From positions 20,464,847 through 20,528,846 of the forward strand of contig CM057230.1 of the NCBI GenBank assembly GCA_029891385.1: 64,000 bases of DNA. Direction: 5' to 3'. Source of the DNA: Erythroxylum novogranatense (lineage: Eukaryota; Streptophyta; Magnoliopsida; Malpighiales; Erythroxylaceae). Below the pieces are notes generated by a model, which saw only the letters and a program-made list of their open reading frames with translations, was not told where the DNA came from and made no database searches. Shown one piece after another: positions 1-11,919 of the stretch (positions within the stretch are counted from its first letter, which is position 1; every line of letters starts with the position of its first letter). Position numbers and translations under genes: made by a program.

Positions 1-1748
1 TGTCAAAGGACGTGTCCATAACTTTGGCATAATTAGGTTAAAAAAACAATTATGATGTAAGATACATAAACTAGAAGACTTGGAAAAATGGAAGAAGATA
101 TAACTTTGATTCTTTGTAAGTTTTAATGAGTTTTTCCACCATCATTCTTTAATGTTATGCATTTTGTAGTTTATTTACCATAAAAGACAAAACTTTGTGA
201 AACTGTTTAATTTCGATGGATGTTCTTGATAAAAGGTAATATGTATTCACTTACATTTTTCATCTTTTGTTATTATTTAGTAGCAAATGATAATCTTTTA
301 TACTTTTTTTAGGTTTTTACGCTCTAAGACAAATGTTTCAACCTCTACATATAAGACAATCATTAAACAAGTTCAAAAGGAAAATAGCAAGCTTAAAGCT
401 GCATTACAAGTTGAAGTAATAATGGGAAAAGAAACTTAAGCTAAATTAGCGAATCATGGTATGTTATTTAAAATGTTACTTGTCTCAAATTATGATGGAA
501 ATGAAGAGGAAAGTGAAGGGTATTAATTCTATCTCATAGCCTTATTCTATCACTTCTTGTATATACTATAATTTAATTTTAATACTTTTCTCAGATTATA
601 AAATGGATAAAATGTAACTAATTAATGATTATGTTATGAATGGTAAAGTTATATGATGTTTGCTTTAATTACAACCAAATAATTAGGTTACAATACTTCT
701 ATTTGATTTTAACCAACCTTACTATTTGTTACAAGTTTATGGACTTAAACAACACTAAGTAGTTATTTGAGTTATGCTCAAATGTTTTTGTAATTTGAGC
801 ATCTTTGTCAGTATGTCAGACATATTTCAATTTGTGAAGTGTATCTATTTATTATGTTGTCTACAAGGATTGCTCAACTTGTATAGGAATAAATGATCAT
901 CCTTTAGTGTAATATTACTTTTTTTGGTACAATTTGATGATATTATATAATTTTACTTTATATATGGAATACTCGATATTTTGACAGTGTCTACTTTTAT
1001 ATGTTTGTTGTTCTAGGTTATGGCGACAAAGGGCCATATGTATTAGCCATCTCTCCTGCACGAAAAATATATTATATTTGTATTATCTTATTTTGAACGA
1101 GCTTAAATGTTCTTTTTCCTTATTTCGATTTATATAGTTATATGTTTTGTTATTTAAGAATAGTAGATAACATGCGAAACTTGCTAAAGAGACCATTCAC
1201 AAGACTTATAGTGGGTTTGATAGTAGTGAAATGTTAACCATACAATTAAATTAACTAATTTATATTTATTTAAACTTTAAATGAATTTCACTATTATGAC
1301 AAGATTCTAGACTAGCAATTGTAACAAAAAATACAAAATATTAGCAATATCAACAACCAAACTTGAAATAGAATAAGTGATAGTGACTAGAAAGAAGTTT
1401 TCTAGACATTGAAAACAAAACAAACAAACAAACACTTCCAATCTCTAGCCATTAGATGGATGAACTATCAAAATAAATTCAAGATAGATCAATAAGAAAA
1501 TGCTTTCATCCTTATCTCATACGATATACAATGAAATCAATTTTTAATAATTTCATCAATCGACATACTTAAGAAACACTTTATAATCATAAATTAGCAT
1601 TACACAAGCTAAAGTCTCATAACCATTTAAATTTTCCTTCAACCAAATGTTTAACTTTAATATTAAATTTTAAACTTGATCAATGGAACTTCTAATGATA
1701 AGATGAAAACTCAACAAAATCTAAATAATACATACATACATACATACA

Positions 1749-1782
<34 letters not shown>

Positions 1783-2629
1783 GATGTATATATATATATT
1801 TATTTATTATCCTACGTAAAAATTAGCTCTAGATAAAAAATAGATAGCTATAATAAACATCATACATTAAAAATTAATTGCTTGCCAAAATAAGTTCCAT
1901 ATACACAAACGACTAGTCTCAATGTGCATCAAATACAAAATAGCTAGGCATAACAACGTTAGTGTATTTTTCTTTCTTTTTTCCTTTATGTTGGTCTTTG
2001 TTTCAATTGGCTATTATGACTATCAAGAGCATTATCCTGTATCTATTTGAACATTTTCTTGCTTTTATGCCTTATGCAAATGACTTAATTAGCTATCTTA
2101 ATTAAATAAGTAGGAGGTAAATACTACATAGACAAAAATGTAAATCATCTCAATATTTAATATTTAATTTAACAGATAAAATTTTAAATTTTAATAAGAA
2201 CATTATAAATCACCTCAATTTCAAAAAGGAATACACGATAATTTGTTAATATTACTTAAATTAGATTTTATCATGTCAATCTAAATTATTAATTTAGTAA
2301 ACAATTCAACTGAAAGGCATAATTTATGAATCATTATATATTTAATAATTTAATTAACATATATTCAGATCATCTCTGAAAATCTCCTTTATTCCTACTT
2401 TTTCAATACAGTTTTTTAATTTTAAGAAAAAAATCAATATTAATATAACATGACCAACGAATATTCTATCAGAAACAAATTAATTCACAAAATCAAACAA
2501 AAAGATACGCAAAAGAAGGATATATCACATTCAAGAAAAGAAGGGATTAAAGTGAAACGATTTTCGTGTTCATTACCACTATTAAACTAGATAAAGTAAA
2601 TAGAGAACTTAATCCAAGAGTATTTCTAA
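1..2629. other. AT-rich stretch without a recognised gene
   Basis: No convincing gene is visible. A short open stretch at about 314-520 (+) reads like a lysine/glutamate-rich coiled-coil tail (KQVQKENSKLKAALQVE) followed by a stop. It could be a relic of a transposase C-terminus, since a CACTA terminus lies to its right, but this is speculation. The rest is AT-rich with poly-A/T runs and one microsatellite. Confidence 0.5.
1728..1781. repeat. (CATA)n microsatellite
   Basis: About thirteen uninterrupted CATA units run into TATATAG. It is a simple tetranucleotide repeat, probably polymorphic between individuals. Confidence 0.95.
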
Positions 2630-3125
2630 CTAATTTCTAACCCGTATGAGTTGGGTCATCGGGGAGGGAGGAGAACTTACCATTGCCGAAGGAGACGAGG
2701 AGGAGGAGCGACGGTGGCTAGTGCCGGACGACGAGCAGCAACCGGCGACCAGCGGAAGAGGAAGAGGCGACGCGCAAGGAGGAAAAACGCCGAAGAACAG
2801 AGGAAGAAAAAGGAGAGGGCTGTGTCTGCGGGAAGGAGGAGGAAGGACAGACGCAACCCTAAATAACAACCAAAATGACGTCGTTTTGGTTTAAACCAAA
2901 ACGACGTCGTTTACCTTAAGTGAGGGGCGCGTATCCGACGTGTTCACCGACGGAAATGGTCGTCGGTACATATTTCTGTCAAATTCAGCGACCGAATGGT
3001 TTTCGGTCGCAAAATGTTTAACGATAACCCAATTTTCCCGACGGATACGTTTTTCGGTCGGTATTTCCAACGGTTTACATACCGTCGGTATATTTCCGTC
3101 GTTATTCCTCATTTTCCTTGTAGTG
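2630..3125 (-). mobile_element. CACTA-type (En/Spm) transposon terminus
   Basis: On the minus strand the sequence starts at 3125 with CACTACAAGGAAAATGAGG, the hallmark end of plant CACTA elements. Short direct and inverted subterminal motifs follow (variants of CCGACGGAAAT and CGACCGAAA between 2935 and 3110), the usual transposase-binding array of this superfamily. Inside it lies a 32-bp palindrome. The inner part (2630-2870) is GC-rich and can be read as low-complexity peptides on both strands; I do not consider either a gene. No opposite terminus is visible, so the element is truncated or its other end lies left of the window. The inner boundary at 2630 is approximate. At 3126 the sequence switches abruptly to RTE LINE. 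Confidence 0.75.
2877..2908. repeat. 32-bp perfect palindrome
   Basis: Arms 2877-2892 and 2893-2908 are exact reverse complements with no spacer, centred on TTTAAA, and each arm contains the GACGTC hexamer. It sits at the inner edge of the CACTA subterminal repeat region and can form a cruciform or hairpin. Confidence 0.95.
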
Positions 3126-3735
3126 TAATATCGATAGAAAAATTTTCTATATCTTCTCTTATCATCTTTGCTCTAGTCTTTACCCATTCATACGTATACG
3201 TATCCCTAATAACCCATATATAAGATAAAGGAGCTCCGTTAGCCTCTAAACACCTTATTAAGATTTTCCTAAGTGCCCTGTCATAAGCCTTCTCTTAATA
3301 AAAACCAAGTGTAGATTACTCTGTCTTTCTCTTTAATATTCTACTAATCTTTTTAAGAGATGTAATGCTCCTATTGTAGACCTTCCTGACATGAAGCCAA
3401 ACTAGATCTTCGAGATAGGAGTCTTTTTTCTCATTCTCTTCTCAATTACCTTCTCCCATAATTTTATGGCGTGACTAAGTAATTTGATGCCTCTATAGCT
3501 ATTATAAATTTGATATTCTCTTTTTTCTTATATAGAGGAATTAACGTACTCAACCTCCCCTTATATGACATTTTGGTGGTCATAAGGATCACATTAAAGA
3601 GCTTAGTTATCTAAGTAAAACCCTCTTCGCCTATGCTCTTTCATACCTCAATAGGTATCTCATCAGGCCCTACTACCCTTACGCTCTTTTATCTCCCTTA
3701 AAGCTATTTTAATTTCTTCCCTTGAAATTAAAATA
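3126..3735 (-). mobile_element. RTE LINE reverse transcriptase fragment (copy D)
   Basis: Minus-strand translation, interrupted by frameshifts and stops, gives plant RTE-clade reverse transcriptase motifs in order: GPDEIPIE (about 3655-3680), a GFMSGRSTIGALHLLKRL block (about 3340-3405), and a YIRVIRDTY-like block (about 3180-3215). The fragment stops at 3126 against the CACTA end. The first bases to the right match, base for base, the interior of RTE copy B near 36200, so the CACTA element inserted into this LINE and the 3' part of the LINE should lie left of the CACTA. It is dead. Confidence 0.8.
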
Positions 3736-3754
3736 AAGAAATTAAAATAGCTTT
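3699..3754. repeat. 20-bp inverted repeat at the RTE breakpoint
   Basis: Left arm 3699-3718 and right arm 3735-3754 are exact reverse complements with a 16-base spacer. The left arm is part of the RTE coding sequence; the right arm is a fold-back copy of it exactly where LINE homology ends. This suggests a snap-back or template-switch event at the truncation point. Confidence 0.9.
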
Positions 3755-3789
3755 ACTTGCGTATCTATACTTGCGTCGGTTTGCACCAA

Positions 3790-4246
3790 CAATGAATCTA
3801 TTGGAAGATAATTATATAATAAAGGTAATTCCTTACATAAATACTTTAATTTTTGCACAGCATTTGTATCCTTTTCCTCCCAATTCCATTGATTTTTCTT
3901 ACTGCATTTTAATTGTAAATTCTTTCTTTCTTTTGCTAAATATCTTTAAGAAAACCTTGATCCGATGTGTAATTAAGAAGTCCAAGAAATTGTTGTGCTT
4001 GGGTTTTATTGAGGAATTGGTCTGGAAATTGTTAAAGTTTGTAGAATATATTAGGTTGTAACTTTAAATAACCATTATTAAACTTGATTCCTAAATATTC
4101 AATGTTTTGTTTTGCTAACTTAGCCTTCTTTTGACGTAAAATTAATCCTTTCTCCTTACAGCATTCTAACACTATTTTGACCTTTTTAAATGATCCATTT
4201 TATCTTTATTAGAATAAATAATAATGTCATCTATGTATACAAAGGT
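3790..4246 (-). pseudogene. Pararetrovirus-like (caulimovirid-type) RT/RNase H relic
   Basis: Minus-strand frames show the reverse transcriptase catalytic box YIDDIIIYS at about 4215-4240. A short palm segment follows with IEYLGIKF and a KLQPNI motif, then FLGLLNY-like text towards RNase H. The 'lexLGI-x-K-LQPxI' spacing resembles plant pararetroviruses (Caulimoviridae and their endogenous relatives) more than Ty3/gypsy elements, where the corresponding text differs. The frame is broken by several stops and shifts, so it is a non-functional fossil. A diverged gypsy element is the main alternative. No other viral region (coat, movement) was recognised nearby. Confidence 0.5.
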
Positions 4247-4249
4247 AAA

Positions 4250-5842
4250 AGATTAACATAAATGGATCTAAAGTAAAATAACATATTTCAATGAATTTAA
4301 GCAAAATTTGAATATATAAAAGAGTACAGAAAATATAAAGAATAAAAAGAAAAGCATGATGTCTTAATCAATGTAATATTGTATGGCCTCACGATATTCT
4401 TTTAAATCTCTAGTTGCAGAATAAATTACAAGTTTATTTTATTATATATTGATAAAATAATATTTAGAGTCAAATTGAGTTAACTCTTTCAAAATTAAGT
4501 TCGACTCATAATTTAATTAATTTAAAGTTAATTTATTAATTTCAAGTTAAATCGAATAAAATTATCATCTTTAATAAAGAAGTTTGTTTCCTAAGAATCT
4601 TTTAATGTAAGAAATTAAAATTGAAATCTTAATGTGATAAATTATACCTTGAATGAGTCTTAAAGGCCAATTATTCTTAAAAATATATTAAACATGTGAT
4701 TATACAAAATTTAAATAATTAAATAATTAATTTAATTATATAATATATAAGCATTTACTTTTGTAAGCACTTGCGGTAGTCTTCGTTTTTGTTTTATCCT
4801 TTCCTAACAATCTGGAGTTGATCCCATGAACTCGAAACATGGACAGAAAGGTTTGGTCTAAGCATCTATGGGCTAAAAGAAGAAGAACCAAGCCCGTCGT
4901 CTTGATTATTTATTGGCCATTTTAAGATATTATCGGCCTAAATACTGGTCTCGTTGCCACAATTTATATGTAGATTCTAGTATAGGCTGACAATGTTGGA
5001 CTTTTTCAAACCAGGGCATTTGCCTTGCATATATACAATGCTGTAAAAAAAGAGAGTTGGTACAGTTTAGAAACTGCGAATTGGTACATGCAAACCGTAA
5101 TTTGTTACACGAAATTGCTTTCCAGAGCTTTGGATTAACTAATCATGCAATCCTTTCCTATTCCTTTTACTTTATAGTTCAAAGAAACAAGCTTATCGCC
5201 TTAAAACTCGGTAGGAGATCTTAGAGATTCGTGAGTTCTGATGTTGGCACGTTTCAAATAAGTGTAAAGAATGAAATTGTCCATGTCCATTGAACTTTCT
5301 TTAGGTGTTAATAAACAAATGGCAAAGCTGAAGGCCTTATGGATTAATTTTAAGGAAATTAGGGACCGAAGAAATCATGAGGAGAGACAAAGCTTTGATC
5401 TTTGATGAGATTTTGTACGGATTTTATACTGAATTTTTGTGGAATCCCAATCTTATCATCTGGTTTGCTTTTTTGAATTTACTATCCTGATTCTAAACAT
5501 AAGTACAAAGGTAATACGGTGTATTGCAGCTTAATTGATGAAATCATAAGCTAATCACATGATTAACCTTTCTACTTCTTCCAAGAGTAAATAGCCGTTT
5601 AAGTACTATCGAAATCACAACTAAAGTTCTTCCCAAGGATCACGATCTATATTTGCATCATGTTCATTGTGGATGAATCCGCACCTAATCCTGACCCCTG
5701 ATAATTAACAAAACTATCTTCAATATTATAGGAGATATTTAACTGTTCAAAAACCTACGCAGATATACTAGGGTTTTTAGTTAAGTAGAGCATTTCCAAT
5801 GAATTGACATAAATCACAAAACTAGGATTCGTGGATCACCGC
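4250..5842. other. Intergenic region upstream of the response regulator
   Basis: AT-rich DNA with no ORF resembling a gene. It contains the left arm of a 52-bp inverted repeat (5441-5492). The last few hundred bases presumably hold the promoter and 5' UTR of the response regulator, but I could not assign a specific element with confidence. Confidence 0.5.
5441..5492. repeat. Inverted repeat, left arm flanking ARR-B
   Basis: This block, starting GGAATCCCAATCTTATCATC, matches the reverse complement of 8901-8953 with about five mismatches over 51 bases. Similarity fades outside the block on both sides. The two arms bracket the whole response regulator gene at 3.4 kb spacing. Confidence 0.8.
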
Positions 5843-5932
5843 ATGAATCTTCCTGGAATTCACTATCCAGGATTTGGGTCTTCGTTTTTTTTTTTTTCGC
5901 TTTTGATTCCGTTCCGCCGCCTTCTGCGAGAG

Positions 5933-7981
5933 ATGAATGCTCACTTCCAAGAACGTCAACATGCCATTGGTACTAAAAAAAAGAGCGAATGCAAGTGTTT
6001 ATCTGATATGTTTTCCAAGGTCTTGAAGGTTCTCCTTGTCGATGATGATCGGACTTGTCTTGCGATATTGGAAAGGATGCTCCAAGTTTGTCGATACGAA
6101 GGTGCTCTACTTACCTACTCCATTTAATGATCATGTTTCGTTCCTTTTCGCATGCCCAATATTTTTTGACGCGCGACTTAACGTTGCAAAGTTCTCTCCT
6201 TTTCATTTCATTGTGTATTGTGTTTTCATTTTGTGTATTTCGTTAAAGAATATGAATATTCTATCATATTAAAGATATATGGCTAATGAAATTTCAGTTA
6301 CAAAATGTGGACTTGCAAGTGATGCTTTATCAATGCTACGAAAGGATAAGAACAGGTTTGATCTCGTTGTTAGTGATTTGCATATGCCCGACATGGACGG
6401 ACTAGAGCTCCTGGAGATCATTGGGTTAGAGATGGAAGTGCCAGTCGTCAGTAAGTATACACACATACAAATTCTTGAAACCATTCGTGAATAATGATTT
6501 AAAGCAGTCAACTATATATGCACATAATGTGCTAATTCTGTAACTTACAATACCAGTAATGTCATCGGATGAGGAATTTAACGCCGTGTTCAAAGGCGTG
6601 GTCCACGGTGCTTGCGATTATCTGATAAAGCCTGTTAGGATGGATGACGTTAAATTTTTGTGGCAGCATGTATGTCGCAAGAGAATGAACGCTTCCATGG
6701 AATTGAAGAGGCTGCAAAGAGATGAAGAAGCTGAATTGAATCCTTCAAAATCTGACAGTGCCAATGCTGTGTTCTCCAGAACTGGAGAAATTGGTAGAGT
6801 TTTGAAAAGAAGAAGAGACGATGAAGACGAACTTGATCACTCAGGCTCAGATGGGGTTGCCAAGGGAAAAAAGCGCTTGGTTTGGACTAAAGAACTCCAC
6901 GAGAAGTTTGTCGAAGCTGTCAAGCGTCTTGGCCCTGAGAGTACGACTCTTTCTAAGATTTTGTTTTTCTTCTTTGCTGATTCCTCGATCCAAAAAGAGC
7001 GAACAAAAATCATGTCGTTTGTCAATCTAAAAGTGCCCTCAGTTTGGATTGTAGATGCTGTTCCAGCCAAAATTTTGGAAATGATGCAAAGAATGAACGT
7101 TCCCCTTATAACTCGAGAAAATGTCGCAAGTCATCTTCAGGTCTTCAGTTTTATATCGGGAGTTTCTTTTTTTCCTTTTTGGTTTCTTTTTTTCATTTCA
7201 ATTTCTTCTGATGCTGAATTTACTGACTATTACAACTGTACGCGTATTCAGAAGTATCGCAAGTATCTGCGTAACGTGGAAGAATTTCAACTGCATAATC
7301 ATGAACGTTTGGCATCTTCAGGACCTCTCAGAATAGCAGGTTATGATCAATCTTCTTCAGCAAATAGGTTCAATGCCCAAATGCGAGCCACACAAAGTTA
7401 CCTTAATCCAGTGCACAGTCTAACTTCGCAACAGGCAAATGGTCCTGTTGCACTAAGTGCAACATCTAGTATGGCAGCGCCTTTTAATGATCAAAGGAAC
7501 CTTCTCTATTCAGCAGTGAAAGATGCAAATTACTATTCAGAAACTCCCGCAGCAGATTTTTCTATTAATGATAGCTCTGGCGTTGCTCAATCCTGGAGTC
7601 TCGTATCGCCATTCGGTGTTGGTTCAATTGACAAAGAACATGAATATGTAAAACCGGAAAATGTTGTCTATCATTCGCAGAACCTGCCAATGGTTTCTTG
7701 CGAGATGAATGATGATTCTAACTCTCAGTTGATCTACGACCCTTCTCTTCACGTTCAACAGTTTGATCAGAATGACATTTTACAAGGACTACTCATGGAG
7801 GTTGGTTTCCTTAGTACTTAACCGCATTCTACTTTCCAAATCCTGGCAGGTTTTGCATGGCATTTCTTGTTTTTAACTTCTAAAATGCTCATCTTCCCTT
7901 TTCTTTCTTGGATAACAGGCACAACAGGGAGTTCTTCAGGTCGATTATAACTCTGATTGGCCATCTGATAATAATTGTTGA
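5933..7981 (+). CDS. Type-B response regulator (ARR-B), six exons
   Basis: Predicted nuclear transcription factor of cytokinin two-component signalling: a receiver domain takes phosphate from histidine phosphotransfer proteins and releases a GARP (Myb-like) DNA-binding domain. Exons inferred from GT/AG sites and phase: 5933-6101, 6298-6450, 6557-6940, 7055-7140, 7252-7800, 7919-7981, giving 467 residues without a stop. Receiver: acidic pocket VDDD at residues 36-39, phosphoacceptor D83 in [12 protein letters not shown], conserved K132 in YLIKP. GARP about 210-270: [13 protein letters not shown], then [21 protein letters not shown]. The C-terminus is Ser/Asn/Gln-rich, as usual for the activation region. 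Start: an in-frame upstream ATG at 5843 would add 30 residues encoded by a T-run (FFFFSLLIPF), unlikely for this family, so 5933 is preferred. It is the only apparently intact host gene here. Closest paralogue (ARR11/ARR14-like or other) not resolved. Confidence 0.9.
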
Positions 7982-8900
7982 GTGATCTATTAGGGTACCC
8001 CAGCAATCCAATGAGAATTATAGCCTCATTATTCACTCTAATTGAATCGTCACGTAGGTTTTCTCATCTGAATATGAAGATGATTCAGAGTATGAGAGAT
8101 TAGAGAAAGTAGCATGTTCAAGAAACCACCCGCAGTTCTAGGCAATAGAAACTTTTCTTTGTTAGTTTCTGAGAGTTTGATTAGTTGGTATTTTCTTGTT
8201 TTATTTAAAATCCAACTATCATGAACTTAGAATTGCTCAAATTCCACCAAAATAAATACATTTGGATTTCCTCCCCAACCATTTGAATTATATGCAATGT
8301 TTTCAGAGCTTTAAACTTGTGATGTATTAAACCTCGGTAAATCAACTTAATAAAATTAAAAATTTGAAAAATAATTAAAAATATTATAATTATTATAAAA
8401 TTTAAAATTTAATTAAAAAGAAGACTAATTAATTAATAAACTGATTGTTTTTAAAAAACTACTAAATTAAATCAAACAAAAAATTAGTCGGTTTAAGATT
8501 TTAATATTATACAAGTTGAATAGGTTTAATTTTAAAATATTAATTATACATTTATTTATTAAATTTTATAATTTAATATATTTTATAAATTAATAAATTC
8601 TAGTAAATTAAAATAAATAAATTAATTTCAATTTAATAATTAATAATAACTTTTCTCATATTTTAAAATTTTTAATTTTATTTGATCATTATGTACCTTT
8701 TAAATATTAAATATTTTATTTTACTTATTTATCTTCTAGTCCGGTAATTAAAAAAATGCGGTAGTTGTAATTGTTTTAGGAGCTAGGATTACTGATCGCT
8801 GGGGTCATCCAAAATCTGTTTATTAGATTGAGAGTATAATTCGCAATTTTAGTATTCCACGTGTAAAGGTTTAAAGACCAAGTCAAATTCTTGTTGTCTA
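7982..8900. other. 3' flank of ARR-B and AT-rich DNA
   Basis: The first 300 bases probably include the 3' UTR of the response regulator. From about 8330 to 8720 the sequence is extremely AT-rich, dominated by TTAATTAA/ATTTAAAA words. No gene seen. Confidence 0.5.
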
Positions 8901-8953
8901 TCATCAGGGTAGTGAGTTCAAAAAACGAAACCAGATGATAAGATTGGGATTCC
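8901..8953. repeat. Inverted repeat, right arm flanking ARR-B
   Basis: Reverse complement of 5441-5492 with about 90% identity by eye. No protein motif recognised in it on either strand. Confidence 0.8.
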
Positions 8954-11160
8954 AAACACAAGTACTCAATCCAATAGGTGGCTCTCCGATTTGTAAGATC
9001 CCTGTTAAATTGGACATAGCCGTCTTTTATAATTTATCTCATTAAACAGGTATCATTTGTAAACTTCGGCCTTATTCCGAAATTGACTGATAATCTATAT
9101 TTTGACAGATTTAAAGGTATTTAGCTGATTCATCATGTTAAATTGCTAATAATTATATTTAATAATTAACTGATTAGGTTAACGGATTAATCTCAATCCG
9201 TTGCTTTTCAAAATGCTCCGGGAAGGAGTGTTTTGTTTCAATGGTTGAGAGATAAAAAGATGATTGGATTAAAAAATTATTACAAATTATAAAGAGATGA
9301 GAGGTGAAACGGAGATACAGATAGAAATAGAGATAAAGATAAAAATAGAAGTAGAAATAGAGATGGATAAGTTTAAAGTGTGAATTCAATTTACATGAAT
9401 TATTCAAAAATTAAACCAAATTGAATTTTTTCTTCAATAAAATTTTGTGCTCCATGCACCATTATTTTTAAAATTATTCCTTTTAATTAAATAAAATAAG
9501 TATCATTAGATTTGATATTGTGCAATACAAAAATGCTACCAAATTATTTTGCACTAACAAAAATTTTCTTTAAAGTTAGATTTAAAGATTGGGTTGGGCA
9601 GGAAAGTTTCGAGTTGCATCTATTGTATTTATTAATACTTAGACCAAATTTTGTAATTAAGAAGAATTAAATTATTAAATTAAGATTTTTTATATTAAAA
9701 TATTTGGAGAGGGCCTTGATGAACGATTTTAACTTCGATTTAGGTCCTCTCACAATAACTAATTGCAAATACACAATGATGTTGTTTTAACTTCTTCATA
9801 ATTCTAAAGTCGAATTAACTAATTGCAAATTATAATAAGTTTATCAACTCATTTAACACCCATTTCACATTAAAAATAAATATAAGTCCACTCTCTACTT
9901 TCTAAATAATAATTTTAAACATGTTCAAGTCGCAAGTTTTGATAACCTGCTTAATATAGTTCATCCATCATAATAAGGTTTGAGAATCAATTTTGACCAT
10001 TGTATATCTTGTCATGTGAGTCATCTTTACCATCATTAATAAGTCTTTCTGACAAAATCTCAACAAAAGTAAAGTAAAGCTTTAATAATTACATAACTAT
10101 AGGATGAAATCACTATTTTCCAGTTTCGGTATATTCAATTTCAACAAATACTTGTATTATAGATAAAACCATAACAAAAATTGGCTTTCAACTAAGACAA
10201 ATAAAATCAATTAAAAGCAACAATCTAAGTCATCCTTTAGAATAATCCAAGTCTAATTATAAGCCATTAGCATTTAAGGATTGGCACAAGCAGTCATAAT
10301 AGAATTCAAGCAATTATTTTTCAACTTTTTCAAAACTAGTTTTTCTTTGAAGACACAAAATGTAAAGCTTGTAGTATTAGGTATTTGTCTTTATCTTCAT
10401 GATGTTTATTTATAAATATTGTGAACATGCATTTGACATCGCAATGATGTTACAAATCAAAGACCTATAAATATCCAAGTTGGAATTGAAGAATCAATTA
10501 ATTACTTAGTGATATTTAAAGTGGAGGCTAAGATTCTGAACCTCGTTCTACTCTTTTTTTTTTCTTTCATCTACACCATTTTTTTTATTTTCATCTTCTT
10601 TATTGGAATCTTGTTAAGAATTTATCATTGTAAATGTCTGCATAAATTTATCTTCTTTATAAGAAGAAAAATAGAATCTTTTGAATTACCTTTTACCTTC
10701 AAAAATTAAAGAAAGAAGGTAATGAAGGAAGAAGGAAGAAGGAAGAAGGAAGTTTTGTTATTGATTAAACTTTTTGTTGTTTTTCCACACACATACAAGA
10801 AGGAGGCTAGGAGAATAAATAACATACAAAAACTTAGGCTAGGCAAAATATATAGTAGTCATGGCTGCAAGTTTGCTATGGCACTTTATGTGGAGATGGG
10901 CTTGGCTTTGTAGCAGAACTTCCTTGTGCAATCTTTTATCACAAAGTTAATGCCTTGTTGAGATTACCGGTACCATCACATTCTTTTAGTAGTGGAGGAT
11001 CGTCGCGTGAGTACCATCAGCCTCATGACTCCCTTTCTCCTTATAGCTCTCCTCTTGGATACTAACGCTATTAAAAATAAGACATTGTATAAGAGTTTAT
11101 CTTTACGATAAATAAAGAAAAAGAGTAAGTTAAAGAATGGAAATAGCCAAGGTGCTTTTA
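8954..11160. other. AT-rich stretch without a recognised gene
   Basis: No gene identified. Two purine-rich simple repeats occur: imperfect (AGATAGAAAT)-type units at about 9315-9366 and (GAAGGAA)-type units at 10722-10752. The small ORFs here are low-complexity or unsupported. Confidence 0.5.
10722..10752. repeat. (GAAGGAA)n purine microsatellite
   Basis: Four to five imperfect copies of GAAGGAA in a row. Confidence 0.85.
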
Positions 11161-11169
11161 ATAAGGGTC

Positions 11170-11758
11170 GGGATACGAGGTTAACATGCTCCTTGCTCAA
11201 AAACTATTCAAGAGTTACCAAACTAAGATTGAATAAGAGTTGTTTCTTAAAGATTGACATGATCAATAAGACATTCATCACTTATAGTGAAAGTTGTATT
11301 AGTTCCACGTCCTATTCTATCTTCGTCAATAGAGATCCCATTATTCCTTTTAAATAGATCAAAAGCATTAGAAAAGGAGACCCTATTTCTCCTTATCTAT
11401 TCATAATCTCCACTTAGTCTCCTCTTATTAAGTGGAGCAAAACCTGCTTCAATCCAGGTCCTTAAGGAGTCCCCAAGTCAATTCAGTTCTATCTCAGGAC
11501 TGAATATAAACAAACATAAAAGTTGTTTATATATTTCACATGATTCCTCCATTCAATCTAAGATACTTTCATCCATATCCGGATTAATATGTAGAAATTA
11601 CCACGAATCAATAACTAGAACAATATCTTTCTGCCTTATGCTAGAAGCCTTCAGCTTATGAACTCAGTCTTAACCAGTCTGTATGTCCACTAGTGTTCTC
11701 ATATCTTCTTGCACCAAAGAATGATAAAGGACATTGAAAGAGCCCCGAAGAACTTTAT
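11170..11758 (+). mobile_element. L1 LINE reverse transcriptase, part 1 (L1-1)
   Basis: Plus-strand frames with stops and shifts read in order: NMLLAQKLFKSY (about 11182-11218), then the LKIDMINK block (LKxDLxKAYD in intact plant L1s), CISSTSYSIFVNRDP (about 11290-11340), IRKGDPISPYLFII (about 11369-11412; intact form RQGDPLSPYLF), and ISGLNINKHKSC (about 11497-11530). These are consecutive landmarks of the plant L1 reverse transcriptase. The catalytic FADD block is not recognisable. The sequence is cut at 11758 by a TRIM insertion and resumes at 12232. Confidence 0.8.
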
Positions 11759-11919
11759 GTTAGAGTGTCTCATATTGCCTAGACATGAAAATGTTAAAGG
11801 GTTTATAAGCGGTAAAGGTCAACTATCCAAACAACTAGTTCTAGTTATTTGGACAATAGTTGATCCAAGCCCAATTATTGTAAGTGGACTCTACACTCTG
11901 CCCATATTAAAATTCAATA
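11759..11919 (+). repeat. TRIM-1 5' LTR
   Basis: 161-bp direct repeat starting TGTTAGAGTG, about 93-95% similar by eye to 12063-12226. The primer-binding site abuts its right end. Confidence 0.88.

Noticed and set aside
2646..2894. GC-rich ORFs on both strands near the CACTA end
   Set aside because: Overlapping low-complexity frames within a transposon terminus; no homology recognised and both strands are equally open.
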